A stretch of 64,000 nucleotides of DNA from Hyphomicrobiales bacterium (GCA_900465675.1 UBJR01000017.1:62001-126000), one strand, 5' to 3'. Shown: positions 45,253 to 54,736, counted from the first letter of the stretch. Numbers and translations are program-made. Notes: generated from the letters alone by a model not told the origin.

Positions 45253-46118
45253 TGGCCATGCCACCGATCACCTCGAAAGAATACGGGCTGGAGCCTCTGT
45301 CTGCGGCTGACCTCGAGGAAATCTGCGCCCTCATCTACAAGCGCAGCGGCATGGTGTTTGGTGAGACGAAGCGCTATTATATCGAGCGCCGCATTACGGA
45401 CCTGTTGCGCCAGCGGCGGGCGCGATCCGTCAGGGACTACATTTCGATACTGCGCAGCGATTTCGGTGAATCCGAACTGCTGATCAACAGCTTCACAATT
45501 AACGAGACGTATTTCTATCGCGAATTGCACCAGCTTTCGTGCCTGAGCAATTCGATCCTTCCCGACCTCATCCGCGCAAAGGGTCCGGGCGACCGGATCC
45601 GCATCTGGTCCATGCCCTGCTCCAGCGGCGAGGAACCGTATTCCATCGCGATCTGGCTGCTCGAAAACTGGCCGCTCGTGGATGCCTATAATATCGAGAT
45701 CGTCGGGTCAGATATAGATACAGAGATCCTGCGCCGCGCGGTCGATGGCTATTTCGGCCAGCGGGCGCTCTCAAAGCTGTCCCCGGATCTTCTCGACCGC
45801 TATTTCGAACCAGAGCGGGATCAGCAGCGCCGGCTGATCGGCGATCTGAGGGAGTCCGTCACCTTTGCGAAGGGCAATATCATCGATCGCCAGAGCCTTG
45901 CCGCGCTCGGTCATTTTGACGTGATATTCTGCCGCAACCTGCTCATCTATTTTGACGAAGCGGCCCGCGAGACCGCAGCACGAAACATTCGCGAAATGTT
46001 GAATCCCCGCGGCTATGTTTGCCTTGGCCATACGGAGTCTATGTCGAGAATGTCGAAGTCCTTCGACACGGTGCGCTTTCCCGATGCCATCGTTTATCGC
46101 GAGACGAGAGATATATAG
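45252..46118 (+). CDS. cheR: CheR chemoreceptor methyltransferase
   Basis: A 288-residue CheR. The all-helical N-terminal domain (about 15-85, GMVFGETKRYYIERRITDLL) precedes the SAM-binding domain with FTINETYFYRE and IWSMPCSSGEEPYSIAI. The catalytic region has DVIFCRNLLIYFDEAARETA and GYVCLGHTESM. It methylates receptor glutamates using S-adenosylmethionine and opposes CheB. There is no C-terminal pentapeptide-binding or TPR extension. CheA begins at the base after its stop codon. Confidence 0.95.
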   Translation: MAMPPITSKEYGLEPLSAADLEEICALIYKRSGMVFGETKRYYIERRITDLLRQRRARSVRDYISILRSDFGESELLINSFTINETYFYRELHQLSCLSNSILPDLIRAKGPGDRIRIWSMPCSSGEEPYSIAIWLLENWPLVDAYNIEIVGSDIDTEILRRAVDGYFGQRALSKLSPDLLDRYFEPERDQQRRLIGDLRESVTFAKGNIIDRQSLAALGHFDVIFCRNLLIYFDEAARETAARNIREMLNPRGYVCLGHTESMSRMSKSFDTVRFPDAIVYRETRDI

Positions 46119-48077
46119 ATGGATGAATTGATCGAACAGTTCGCCATCGAGGCGCGCGAGCTCGTCCAGCAGGCCTCAGACGACCTGATGGCGCTGGAGG
46201 CCGACGCCGGCAATCGAGAACATCTGGAAAGCGCTTTCCGGGCAATCCATACGCTCAAGGGTTCCGTGGGCCTTTTCGACCTCGGCCCGATGAAGGACGT
46301 GCTGCATCACGCCGAAAACCTCCTGTCCCACGCGCGCGCCGGCATGATCGCGGTGGATGCGACCCTTGTCGATCCACTTCTGTCGGTGGTCGAATGGGTG
46401 GAAGACAGCATCGACGCGATCGTTGAAACCGGCCATCTGTCCGACGCCCAGGACAAACAAGCCTCCCGGCTTTTCGGTCTTTTGAAAGGCGAGATGACCG
46501 CGCGCGAAACCGTTGAGGCAATCCGTTCCTCGACGACAATACCGGAATGGGCGCTCGCACTTGCCGAACGCCTACCGTCCTCTGGCACCCCAGGCACCGT
46601 GATCGCCATTCGCTACGAACCGCACCCTGAATGCTTTTTCAACGGCGACGATCCTCTGGCGACCATCTCGCGCCTGCCGGACCTTCAACATCTGTCACTC
46701 TCGCTTACAGAGCCGCCTCCGTCGCCGAAAAACTACGATCCCTTCCGCTGTAGCCTGGTGATCGAGGCCGTTTGCGGTGGGCCGCTGTCGAAGCTGGAAC
46801 CAGAGTTCCGCCTGATCCCCGATCAGGTGAAGCTGGTAGAACTGCCCCGGCCGGGCGATCAACGGACATCCGCCGCAATTGATAGATCGCCGCAACGCCT
46901 CACTGATCGCCAGGCGACTATGCGGGTGGATTCGGCGCGAATCGACAGGCTCATCGAGATTGCCGGCGAGCTGGTCACTGCCAAGAACGGCCTCGTGCCA
47001 CTCGCCGAGGAGGCGCAAAACCATGGTGAAGGCGCGCTTGCTAGACGCATCGGCTCCAGCCACGAGGAGATCGAACGGCTTGTGGCCTCGCTTTACAGCG
47101 CCGTCACCCAGGCCAGGATGATCCCCCTGGAGCAGACGTTCCGCCGTTTTCCGCGGCTGGTCCGCGAGACATCCACGAAGCTCGGCAAAGCACTCGATCT
47201 GGTGATCGAAGGCGAAACCGTCGAAGCCGACCGGGAAATCGTCGAAAACCTGTTCGAACCGCTGCTCCACCTCATTCGAAACGGGCTTGACCACGGTATC
47301 GAACACGACGGCGAACGCTTGCAATCGTCGAAGTCGGCGAGAGGGCGCATCCTCCTGCGCGCACGCCAGCGCGGCGACCAGGTCGAAATCGAAGTGACCG
47401 ACGATGGCCGGGGTATGGACCCGGAGCGCATCCGCAAGACCGCCGTGGACAGGGGCCTGTTGACCGCAACCAGGGCGGCCTCCCTGCCCGACAGGGATGC
47501 GCTGCAGCTTGTCTTCGCGCCAGGTTTCTCGACCGCGTCGGCAGTATCCGACCTTTCGGGCCGCGGCGTCGGCCTCGACGTTGTGCAACGTTCCATCCAC
47601 CGGCTCGGCGGTACACTTGACATGCAAACTGCGCTTGGATCGGGAACATCCTTTACGCTCAGGCTCCCGATCAGCTTCTCGATGACCCAACTGATGGTCG
47701 TCGAAGTGGGAGGCGAACGTTACGGCATCCCCATTTCCGACATAGTTGAGACCCAGAGACTACCGCTGCGGGCCGTTCAGCCGATCAGGGCCGGCCGCGC
47801 ATTCATCCTGCGAGATCGCACCATCCCCTTGCTTTATCTCGCCGACCTGCTTCAGATCCCGCAGACCGGCGCAGCGTCCGCGGACCTGAAGGTTCTCGTG
47901 GTTCGGGCCGGGGAAGACCAAATCGGCGTGGTGGTCGATGCAATTACAGAACGGGCCGAAACCCTGACGCGGCCGCTATCCGGTTTCCTTCAGGGAGTGA
48001 CGGGGATAGCTGGTACCACCCTACTCGGCGACGGCAGGGTCCTGCTCGTGCTCGATCTGGAGGAGCTGATACAATGA
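46119..48077 (+). CDS. cheA: CheA chemotaxis histidine kinase
   Basis: A 652-residue CheA. The HPt domain comes first, with the phosphorylated His44 (AIHTLKGSVG). A middle region follows at about 120-260 (VIAIRYEPHPECFFNGDDPL, YDPFRCSLVIEA) of the kind found in non-flagellar-type CheA proteins, in the place of P2. The dimerisation helices (IDRLIEIAGELVTAKNGL), the ATPase with N box (LHLIRNGLDHGIE), G1 (DDGRGMDPE) and G2 (GRGVGLDVV), and a C-terminal CheW-like domain (VEVGGERYGIPISDIVET) complete it. All catalytic boxes are intact. Its end overlaps the next small gene by 4 bases. Confidence 0.95.
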   Translation: MDELIEQFAIEARELVQQASDDLMALEADAGNREHLESAFRAIHTLKGSVGLFDLGPMKDVLHHAENLLSHARAGMIAVDATLVDPLLSVVEWVEDSIDAIVETGHLSDAQDKQASRLFGLLKGEMTARETVEAIRSSTTIPEWALALAERLPSSGTPGTVIAIRYEPHPECFFNGDDPLATISRLPDLQHLSLSLTEPPPSPKNYDPFRCSLVIEAVCGGPLSKLEPEFRLIPDQVKLVELPRPGDQRTSAAIDRSPQRLTDRQATMRVDSARIDRLIEIAGELVTAKNGLVPLAEEAQNHGEGALARRIGSSHEEIERLVASLYSAVTQARMIPLEQTFRRFPRLVRETSTKLGKALDLVIEGETVEADREIVENLFEPLLHLIRNGLDHGIEHDGERLQSSKSARGRILLRARQRGDQVEIEVTDDGRGMDPERIRKTAVDRGLLTATRAASLPDRDALQLVFAPGFSTASAVSDLSGRGVGLDVVQRSIHRLGGTLDMQTALGSGTSFTLRLPISFSMTQLMVVEVGGERYGIPISDIVETQRLPLRAVQPIRAGRAFILRDRTIPLLYLADLLQIPQTGAASADLKVLVVRAGEDQIGVVVDAITERAETLTRPLSGFLQGVTGIAGTTLLGDGRVLLVLDLEELIQ

Positions 48078-48331
48078 CTATAAGCGTCGATGACAAGGCA
48101 ATTCGATTGGAAGGTCAATGTGGCGTCGAGGAAGTCGAGACACTTGTGGACTACATGGATCGCCATCCCGACCTACATATAGACCTGAGCGCCGCGACAA
48201 CGATCCATACTTCCATTTTGCAAGCATTGATGGTTTTCCGGCCAACTCTTATGAGCCCCCCTGTATCATCCTTGATATCGGATAGTGTACTACGAGAAAT
48301 TTACGCTTGTTGCAGGCAATCCGGCCAGTGA
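48074..48331 (+). CDS. Small STAS-like accessory protein of the che operon, 85 aa
   Basis: The ATG overlaps the cheA stop (ATGA), showing coupled translation. The sequence IRLEGQCGVEEVETLVDYMD then LHIDLSAATTIHTSILQALM follows the beta-alpha-beta pattern of STAS-type domains, with a Thr/Ser pair at the place where anti-sigma-antagonist-like proteins are phosphorylated (by resemblance only). Such proteins accompany CheA in some alternative chemosensory operons. At 85 residues the domain is somewhat short. Its target is unknown. CheY follows after about 90 bases. Confidence 0.65.
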   Translation: MTISVDDKAIRLEGQCGVEEVETLVDYMDRHPDLHIDLSAATTIHTSILQALMVFRPTLMSPPVSSLISDSVLREIYACCRQSGQ

Positions 48332-48423
48332 TAGGCTATCCAACGAGCGAATGCTCCTGCACAAACATACGTGTTACAGGTCATAAGTATGCATAGGTTC
48401 GCAATGATATGTCGGGGAATGAA

Positions 48424-48807
48424 ATGACTGTTACAGTCCTGGTCGTGGATGATAGCAAACTGGCTCGCATTGTCGCGGGCAAGGCGATTGCCGCCTTGCA
48501 GCCCGATTGGACGCGTGTCGAAGCCGGCAGTGCTGCGGATGCCTTGACGCTCGTGGGCTCCCAGCATATCGACGTGGCGATACTGGATTTCAATATGCCG
48601 GATAAAGATGGCCTTGAGCTGGCATCGGAGCTGCGGTCCGCCCACCCTCACATGCCGATCGCGGTGATTACCGCGAACGTCCAGGACGAAATTGTCGCTC
48701 GCGTGCGTGCCCTTAACGCCACATTCGTCGCCAAGCCGGTAACACAGGACGCGCTCAGCCCTTTTATTGCAGGGGCCGCTCTTCGGCTCAAGAAAGCCGG
48801 CACATGA
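48424..48807 (+). CDS. CheY-like response regulator
   Basis: A 127-residue receiver. The acidic pair is D9/D10 (VLVVDDSKLAR), the phospho-acceptor is D55 (AILDFNMPDKDG), the switch residue is T83 (VITANVQ) and the conserved Lys is K104 (FVAKPVT). It is the likely output of this CheA. The ATG at 48424 is preferred because GGGGA lies 5 bases upstream. The ATG five codons earlier has none. Its stop overlaps the start of the CheC gene, so regulator and phosphatase are made together. Confidence 0.9.
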   Translation: MTVTVLVVDDSKLARIVAGKAIAALQPDWTRVEAGSAADALTLVGSQHIDVAILDFNMPDKDGLELASELRSAHPHMPIAVITANVQDEIVARVRALNATFVAKPVTQDALSPFIAGAALRLKKAGT

Positions 48808-49442
48808 CGGACGATACGATCGACCTCAACGAACTCGAGCGCGACGCGCTGACCGAACTCGTGAATATCGGCGTCAGCCGCGCGGCCGCAAGCCTGCGCA
48901 AGATGGTCGAAAAAGAAGTCATCCTTTCGGTGCCATCGGTCGAGATCGTTACCAGGAAATCCGCCGCGTCCCTGATCGGCCAACGGGAGAGCGAAGCTCT
49001 CATAGCCGTGCAGCAGCAGTTCGAGGGCCCGTTCTCTGGCCGGGCGCTGCTGATCTTCCCGCAAAGCAACGGCCTGTCGCTCGTGCGCGCCATTGTTGGT
49101 GATGAAATGGAAGAGGCAGAGCTTCTCGAGATGGAAGACGAGGCGCTCGCCGAGACCGGCAACGTCATACTCAACGGCTGTCTCGGCTCCATGGCGAACA
49201 TGCTGCAGCATAGCTTGAAAATGTCGCTCCCAGATGTGCTGCGCGGCGACAGCAGCCTGCTCTTCGAGGTTTACAACCGAAGCGGCGAAGGAAGTTTCGT
49301 GCTATTCCTGTACATTAACTTTTCTGTCCGGGAACGTGATATCCGCGGCTACATCGCGATGATCATGGACTTGCCGTCCATGGAGAAGCTGAAGCAGCTC
49401 ATTGGCGATTTTATCGACCGTGTAATGACGGATACCGAGTAG
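48804..49442 (+). CDS. CheC-family CheY-P phosphatase
   Basis: A 212-residue CheC-type protein with both phosphatase signatures of the form E-x-x-N: E18/N21 in ELVNIGVSRAA and E117/N120 in ETGNVILNG. Two sites are typical of CheC/FliY rather than CheX, which has one. It would dephosphorylate the CheY encoded just upstream, with which it overlaps by 4 bases (ATGA). CheC is unusual in alphaproteobacteria, where CheY-P decay normally relies on CheZ or on phosphate sinks. This sets the operon apart from the standard rhizobial flagellar chemotaxis operon. Confidence 0.88.
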   Translation: MTDDTIDLNELERDALTELVNIGVSRAAASLRKMVEKEVILSVPSVEIVTRKSAASLIGQRESEALIAVQQQFEGPFSGRALLIFPQSNGLSLVRAIVGDEMEEAELLEMEDEALAETGNVILNGCLGSMANMLQHSLKMSLPDVLRGDSSLLFEVYNRSGEGSFVLFLYINFSVRERDIRGYIAMIMDLPSMEKLKQLIGDFIDRVMTDTE

Positions 49443-49472
49443 CACAAACCCGAATTAGCATTGGCGAACTTC

Positions 49473-51833
49473 ATGACAAATAGTGCCGATAACCCGGTGA
49501 TCGACCGTGAACGTTCGCAGATGGACGCGGCACAACGACGTCTGCAGTTGGTTCTGGAAGCAGCTGGCGCGACTTGCAGCTGGGAATGGGATATTGCCGA
49601 AAAGCGCCTTGTGGCAGACGCGCGTTTTGCCTCCATAACCGACCAAGACCCAGTCGCGCTGGCCGAAGGCGTCGCGACCGACCGGTTCTTCGCCTCCATC
49701 CATCCCGACGACCTGAAGCGGGTGAAAATTGCTGTTGCGGGGATTCTGGCCGGCTCGGAGGTCTTTTCCAAGGAATATAGGCTGCTGCGCAACGATGGTG
49801 GTTATCGCTGGGTCCGTGCCAGCGGACGGGCGATCCGCAACGCAGACGACGAGCCGGTAAAGTTCGTCGGCACTCTTGTCGACATCACCGAACAGAAGCG
49901 CAGCGACGAGCAACTTCGCATCGCCCAGTCTGCAGGCGGCATCGGTACTTTCGAATATATCGTCGGCTACGGCACGATCCGCGTCTCGGAACAGTTCTGT
50001 CGACTGTTCGGCCTACATCCGACAAAAATATTACCGGTCAAGACCCTCAACGACCTCATTTATCCCGGCGACAAACCTATTATTGATCTCAGCGATCCCA
50101 ATAGTCTTCAGAGCGAACATAACATCGAGTTTCGGGTCGCGCGCGCCGACGACGGAGAAGAGCGCTGGCTCGCACGCCGCGGCGAATATGTGGAGAACAT
50201 CGAGACCAGCGGCCGGCGCTACGTCGGCGTCATCTTTGATATAACCGATGCCAGGAAAACGCAGGAAAGTCTGCGGCATGCCAACGAGAAGCTTGCCGAG
50301 ATAGCGCGTGACAGCATTCGTGAGCGGGACCGCGTCTGGAAAAACTCGCGAGACCTTCTCGTCGTAATCGATACGAATGGGGTGTTCAGGGATGTCAGCC
50401 CGTCCTGGCGTGACATTCTCGGTCACATACCGGGTGAGGTCATCGGCAAAAGAGTACTCGACTTCGTCTGGGCGGAGGACCGTGACCAGACGCAGCCCGA
50501 CCTAAAGAGGGCCTCAGAGAACACCCATACAGCGCTTGAAGTGCGACTCACCCATCACGATGGTTCGCCTCGGGTGATTTCTTGGATGACCTCCCGCGAA
50601 GACGACCGCATCTACGCATATGGTCGCGATGTCACGCTCGACAAGCAACAGAAAGCGGTCCTTGAGGAAACGGAAGCCCAATTGCGGCAAGCTCAAAAAA
50701 TGGAAGCTGTTGGTCAGCTCACTGGTGGTATCGCGCACGATTTCAATAACATGCTCACGGGGGTGATCGGCGCTCTATCCATCATCAAGAGACGGATTGC
50801 TGCCAAAAAAACCGATGATCTCGACAAGTTTATCGATGCAGCGACATCGTCCGCGCATCGCGCTGCATCACTCACTCATCGCCTACTTGCCTTTTCCCGC
50901 CGCCAGTCCCTTGATCGGCAACCTGTCGACGTAACGAAACTCGTTGTTTCCATGGAGGAGTTGTTTCGTCGGACCCTTGGGGAGCAGGTAAAACTGCAGA
51001 TTATTCCGGCACCCGAGACCTGGAACGCGATCACCGATGCCAACCAGCTCGAGAGCGCTATCCTCAATCTGGTCATCAATGCCCGCGATGCGATGCCGGA
51101 TGGTGGTCAGTTGACCATTGAGACTGCAAATGTTGGTTTTACCAAGGCCGACCTCGCCCACGGCGAGACCTTGGAACCCGGGAATTACGTCGTGATCGCC
51201 GTGAGTGACACCGGCACGGGCATGTCGCAAGCGACGATTGATAAGGCATTTGATCCCTTTTTCACGACAAAGCCGATCGGACAGGGTACGGGTCTCGGTT
51301 TGTCGATGATTTATGGCTTTGCGCAGCAATCGGGGGGCCATGCCCGCATTTATAGCGAAATCGGCATCGGCACGACGATCAAGCTGTACCTTCCGGGAGG
51401 AACGGCAACCGAAGCAGGGGCGCCCACCCAACAGAAACCCGCAATTTCCCTGCCGCGCGGCGACGGGGAAACCGTCCTTGTTATCGAGGATGATGACTCC
51501 GTTCGCATGCTCGTCGTCGACGTACTCAAGGAGCTCGGGTACCGCGTGATTGAAACAGTTGACGGCAACCAAGCCCTGCCCGTGATCGAAGGGTCTGAAC
51601 GTATCGATTTGCTGGTTTCGGACGTTGGCCTTCCGGGATTGAACGGGCGCCAAATCGCGGAAATCGCCGTCGCCGCCCGTCCCGGTCTGAAAGTTCTATT
51701 CATCACCGGCTACGCCGCAGCCGCCGCCGCCAGAGCTGAATTTCTCGGCCCTGGTATGGAGATGATCACAAAACCCTTTGCGATTGATGATCTTGCCCAG
51801 AAAGTGAGAATGATGCTGACGGTTATCGGCTGA
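49473..51833 (+). CDS. PAS-domain hybrid sensor histidine kinase
   Basis: A soluble protein of about 786 residues with three PAS folds (about 20-140, 148-262 and 288-395). The first has the PAS3 pattern FFASIHPDDLKRV and YRWVRASGRAI. A HisKA domain follows with H422 (GGIAHDFNNMLTG), then a HATPase with N box NLVINARDAMPDGG, G1 DTGTGM and G2 GQGTGLGLS. A C-terminal receiver spans about 670-783 (VLVIEDDDSV, phospho-Asp in LLVSDVGLPGLNG, Lys in ITKPF). No membrane helix is present, so it senses an internal cue. It lies 30 bases after cheC in the same direction and may be an additional input to that operon. The start is uncertain (TTG 49461 or ATG 49473; no good ribosome binding site). Confidence 0.88.
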   Translation: MTNSADNPVIDRERSQMDAAQRRLQLVLEAAGATCSWEWDIAEKRLVADARFASITDQDPVALAEGVATDRFFASIHPDDLKRVKIAVAGILAGSEVFSKEYRLLRNDGGYRWVRASGRAIRNADDEPVKFVGTLVDITEQKRSDEQLRIAQSAGGIGTFEYIVGYGTIRVSEQFCRLFGLHPTKILPVKTLNDLIYPGDKPIIDLSDPNSLQSEHNIEFRVARADDGEERWLARRGEYVENIETSGRRYVGVIFDITDARKTQESLRHANEKLAEIARDSIRERDRVWKNSRDLLVVIDTNGVFRDVSPSWRDILGHIPGEVIGKRVLDFVWAEDRDQTQPDLKRASENTHTALEVRLTHHDGSPRVISWMTSREDDRIYAYGRDVTLDKQQKAVLEETEAQLRQAQKMEAVGQLTGGIAHDFNNMLTGVIGALSIIKRRIAAKKTDDLDKFIDAATSSAHRAASLTHRLLAFSRRQSLDRQPVDVTKLVVSMEELFRRTLGEQVKLQIIPAPETWNAITDANQLESAILNLVINARDAMPDGGQLTIETANVGFTKADLAHGETLEPGNYVVIAVSDTGTGMSQATIDKAFDPFFTTKPIGQGTGLGLSMIYGFAQQSGGHARIYSEIGIGTTIKLYLPGGTATEAGAPTQQKPAISLPRGDGETVLVIEDDDSVRMLVVDVLKELGYRVIETVDGNQALPVIEGSERIDLLVSDVGLPGLNGRQIAEIAVAARPGLKVLFITGYAAAAAARAEFLGPGMEMITKPFAIDDLAQKVRMMLTVIG

Positions 51834-51993
51834 GATGCCTACCTGACGTCCACACTCGCTTCCATCGTAATGGCTGGCAGAGTCGGATCGACGAAGTGAT
51901 TCCGTGGAGGGAAAGCGTTCGCAAACCTTTCCGCCGACCAGACTGCGCCTCCGTCTGCAACAGCTCGCTCTTCGTCGGTCCCGACAGCAGGTG

Positions 51994-53040
51994 TCAAGGT
52001 TTGGATCTGAGACTGGCGCCGACACGGTTCAGCGACGGCAGCTCGACCCTGACGTGAAGGTCTTGGTCGCGCCACTCCCGACTTATTTTGCCACCAAGTT
52101 GCTTCTCCAGCACGGCGCCAAGCAAAACAGTGCCGAAGCCCTTCCGGGGCGTAGCGCCGTTCTTGATGCCCTGCTCGCGCCACTCAATCGTCAGCCCGTT
52201 GTCCGCCTGTCGCCAGGTGACAGTCAGGCTTCCCTCAGGATGCGAGAGCGCTCCATGCACCGCAGCGTTTGCGGCAAGCTCATGAATTGCCAGTCCGAGT
52301 GGCTGAACCGAAGGCGCGGGGATCATGACCGACGGACCGCTGATCTCGACAGCTTTAGCCCCGTAGGCACTGATCTGCAGCGATATGATGTCGTGGAGCG
52401 AGGCCTCCTGCCAGCCATTCTCGGCGAGCAGCATGTGGGTTCTGGCAAGCGCCTGAACCCGCTGCTGAACGGACGCGGCATAGGCAGCGGCGTTGTCGGA
52501 TCGTGTCAGGCGCACGATGCTATCGACGATGGCCAGCACGTTCTTCGTTCTGTGGTCCACCTCCAGCAGCAAACGGTGCTCAGCCTCTTCGAGCGTCTGG
52601 ACCTTCCGATATTCGGTGACGTCGATCTGGGACGCAAAATAATAGGCAAGACGACCGTCGTCGTCCCTGATGGGGCTGAGATGAAGCTGGTTCCAAAAGG
52701 CACTTCCGTCCTTCCTATAGTTGAGGATTTCGACTGTGCCCTCGCGCTCAGCGCCGATGATGGCCCGTATCTGGGCGACAGACTCTCTCGATGTGTTCTC
52801 TCCCTGCAGAAGCCGACAGTTCCGTCCCACGAGATCTTGCGCGTCATAGCCGGTGAGGTGAAGGAAAGCTTCGTTTGCAAGAACAAGTGGGTAGTCGGGC
52901 TGACGGGCATCCGCGACCACAATAGGCATCCGCGTTCGCTGAAACGCGAATGCAGCGAGCTCCTTGTGATCGACCATCCCTTGTGTGGAGGCCGCGGCCG
53001 GCTTGTCCCCATGAATGTCTGACGGCTTGGCTTCGATCAC
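51994..53040 (-). CDS. LOV-domain HWE-family histidine kinase (blue-light sensor candidate)
   Basis: A 348-residue soluble kinase. The N-terminal PAS domain (about 28-145) carries the LOV flavin signature GRNCRLLQG with the adduct-forming Cys75, plus NYRKDGSAFWNQLHLSPI. Blue light would form a flavin-cysteine bond and change kinase activity. The kinase part is HWE type: H163 in EVDHRTKN, HELAANAAVHG (His253 to Asn258) and the Trp-x-Glu at 287-289 (IEWREQG). HWE kinases in rhizobia signal to single-domain regulators like the one at 31849. It is convergent with the PAS hybrid kinase gene and transcribed alone. Confidence 0.9.
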   Translation of the reverse strand: MIEAKPSDIHGDKPAAASTQGMVDHKELAAFAFQRTRMPIVVADARQPDYPLVLANEAFLHLTGYDAQDLVGRNCRLLQGENTSRESVAQIRAIIGAEREGTVEILNYRKDGSAFWNQLHLSPIRDDDGRLAYYFASQIDVTEYRKVQTLEEAEHRLLLEVDHRTKNVLAIVDSIVRLTRSDNAAAYAASVQQRVQALARTHMLLAENGWQEASLHDIISLQISAYGAKAVEISGPSVMIPAPSVQPLGLAIHELAANAAVHGALSHPEGSLTVTWRQADNGLTIEWREQGIKNGATPRKGFGTVLLGAVLEKQLGGKISREWRDQDLHVRVELPSLNRVGASLRSKP

Positions 53041-53159
53041 GGCTCACCCTGTGTGCTCACTGGATTAATACAACGTCGAAGCCAGACAAATGTTTCGCCG
53101 AACACGACATCGGGCAGCGTCTTGAGGTCCGAGACCGTTTGGAACATGCAAGTCTTCGG

Positions 53160-53381
53160 TTAAACGCTATAAGCAGGCTCTGCGGCACCGCAGGTCAGAT
53201 CACTCGATCTATTTTCCGTGATGTCGTACGGCTTCGGATAGGAAGCTTCGTAACGGGGATGGCAGCAGGTTGCGGCAATGACGGCCATCATGAGCACGAC
53301 GATCGAGATGGTGACCAAGACGATCCTCATCGGATTCTTCTGTTTCGTATGAACTACTGCGACGCTCGCGGGTTCCGCCAT
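53160..53381 (-). CDS. Small single-pass membrane protein, 73 aa
   Basis: A polar N-terminus (MAEPASVAVVHTKQKNPM) is followed by one strongly hydrophobic helix at about residues 19-38 (RIVLVTISIVVLMMAVIAAT) and a polar tail with two adjacent cysteines. AAGG lies upstream of the ATG. The family is not recognised. The frame is short, but its clean membrane segment and upstream signal support it. Confidence 0.5.
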   Translation of the reverse strand: MAEPASVAVVHTKQKNPMRIVLVTISIVVLMMAVIAATCCHPRYEASYPKPYDITENRSSDLTCGAAEPAYSV

Positions 53382-53587
53382 CGCGCCTTATCCGCCCATT
53401 TACGGAAAGCTTGCGTTGTCAGTGGAGCTCGAGCTTTTGAAGAAAAATTCGATCACAACGAATTCGATCAGCTCTTTAGTGTCACACACGTCCGCAGCAG
53501 CGACGTCTCGGAACTGGATCCTTCTCTGGAAGTTAAGTGGTAGTGCCGCCTCACAGACTACCGTGTCGACATCAATTAGGTATGTTT

Positions 53588-54736
53588 ATGAAGCTGCGCC
53601 GTATCGTCATCATTAGCGACTATCAGGACGGAGCGTTGGGTGATGACGACATTCCGTCCGTAAACGCATATCGCCACCAATGGCTGAGTGGGTCGAGAGG
53701 CTGCTTCCCCAAGCCGGTTTCGGACCTTGGAGCCGTGACGGTCGATGGAGGATATCTCGAACGGTTACCGTTGGCCGCACTCAAGGACGGTCTTGTAGAT
53801 TGCTGTGAAATCTGGACGCACTGGCGTGGCAATGCGCCGCCTCCAGACTGGACGACAGGTAGTCGATTTCTTACGCGCCGTGCGTTTCGCATGAACGGAC
53901 CGGAAGCCCCTTTCGCATCGAACGATATGCTCGGGCATATTGCGGCATTTGGGCCACCGGACATTCTCTGCGTGTGGGGCCTTGGTGTCTGCGAAGACAT
54001 CATTCTTGCCTGCCAAGACAGCTTCAAGATCTACAATTCTATCGATGCACCGGCGCTTCGGGTGCCCTCGGAGGTGAGCCGTCATTTCGATCTCGTGTTG
54101 ACCGGCGCCGAATGGCAGTCGGACGTGGTGAAGGCCCGTCATCCAGCAATGCGAACGGAGGTTATGCCGGTCGGTCCTGAATTCGCCTCCGATGTGACAT
54201 TCCGCCCATTAAACATCCCGAAGACGCACGACATAATCTACGTGGCAGCCGCGCAGCACTACAAACGACACGATATCCTGTTCGACGCGCTCGCGCGGCT
54301 TCCAAGGTCGCTGCGCGCATTGTGCGTATCCGGCTATGGCGAACTCGTCCCGGAATTGCGCAACCACGCACAACGGCTGGGCATCGACGTCGAGTTCTTC
54401 GGACCGCCCGGAGTTCCCTTCGACGAGGTCAATCGCCTGATGAACCGGGCACGGATCGGCGTTGTCTGTGGTATAGACGACGGAGCGCCGGCAATCCTGA
54501 CGGAATACATGCTGGCAGGCATTCCGGTTCTGGCCAACAGCGAGCTCTGCTGCGGGCTCCAGTACCTGACCCCGGAAACTGGTCGCACGGCGTCCGCGAT
54601 GGACTTTCACGAGGGTATTCTCGACTTGCTTGGATGTGCAGACACGTTGCGTCCTCGCGTCGTTGTGCTCGCTCGCTGGACCTGGCCGCATAGCGCACGC
54701 AAACTCAGGCAGTTGATCACAGGCACCGAAAACTGA
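53588..54736 (+). CDS. Glycosyltransferase (GT-B fold, group 1 type)
   Basis: A 382-residue soluble or peripheral enzyme. The C-terminal half shows the GT4-like pattern: KTHDIIYVAAAQHYKRHDIL, LRALCVSGYGELVPEL, and DDGAPAILTEYMLAGIPVLA, the sugar-nucleotide-binding E-x-x-x-x-G-x-P block. The N-terminal half is unlike standard GT4 and includes WLSGSRGCFPKPVSDLGAV. The ATG at 53588 has AGG 7 bases upstream. It opens a rightward cluster of glycan genes with only 68 bases before the next gene. Donor and acceptor are unknown. Confidence 0.8.
   Translation: MKLRRIVIISDYQDGALGDDDIPSVNAYRHQWLSGSRGCFPKPVSDLGAVTVDGGYLERLPLAALKDGLVDCCEIWTHWRGNAPPPDWTTGSRFLTRRAFRMNGPEAPFASNDMLGHIAAFGPPDILCVWGLGVCEDIILACQDSFKIYNSIDAPALRVPSEVSRHFDLVLTGAEWQSDVVKARHPAMRTEVMPVGPEFASDVTFRPLNIPKTHDIIYVAAAQHYKRHDILFDALARLPRSLRALCVSGYGELVPELRNHAQRLGIDVEFFGPPGVPFDEVNRLMNRARIGVVCGIDDGAPAILTEYMLAGIPVLANSELCCGLQYLTPETGRTASAMDFHEGILDLLGCADTLRPRVVVLARWTWPHSARKLRQLITGTEN

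Noticed and set aside
46695-47690. Minus-strand open frame of 331 codons
   Set aside because: Shadow of cheA, with no domain pattern or ribosome binding site.
51904-53022. Plus-strand open frame of 372 codons
   Set aside because: Antisense to the LOV-HWE kinase, whose catalytic motifs are all intact. The plus frame has no family features.
53416-53616. Plus-strand open frame of 66 codons before the first glycosyltransferase gene
   Set aside because: It overlaps the glycosyltransferase start, has Ser/Thr-rich random composition and no recognisable features.
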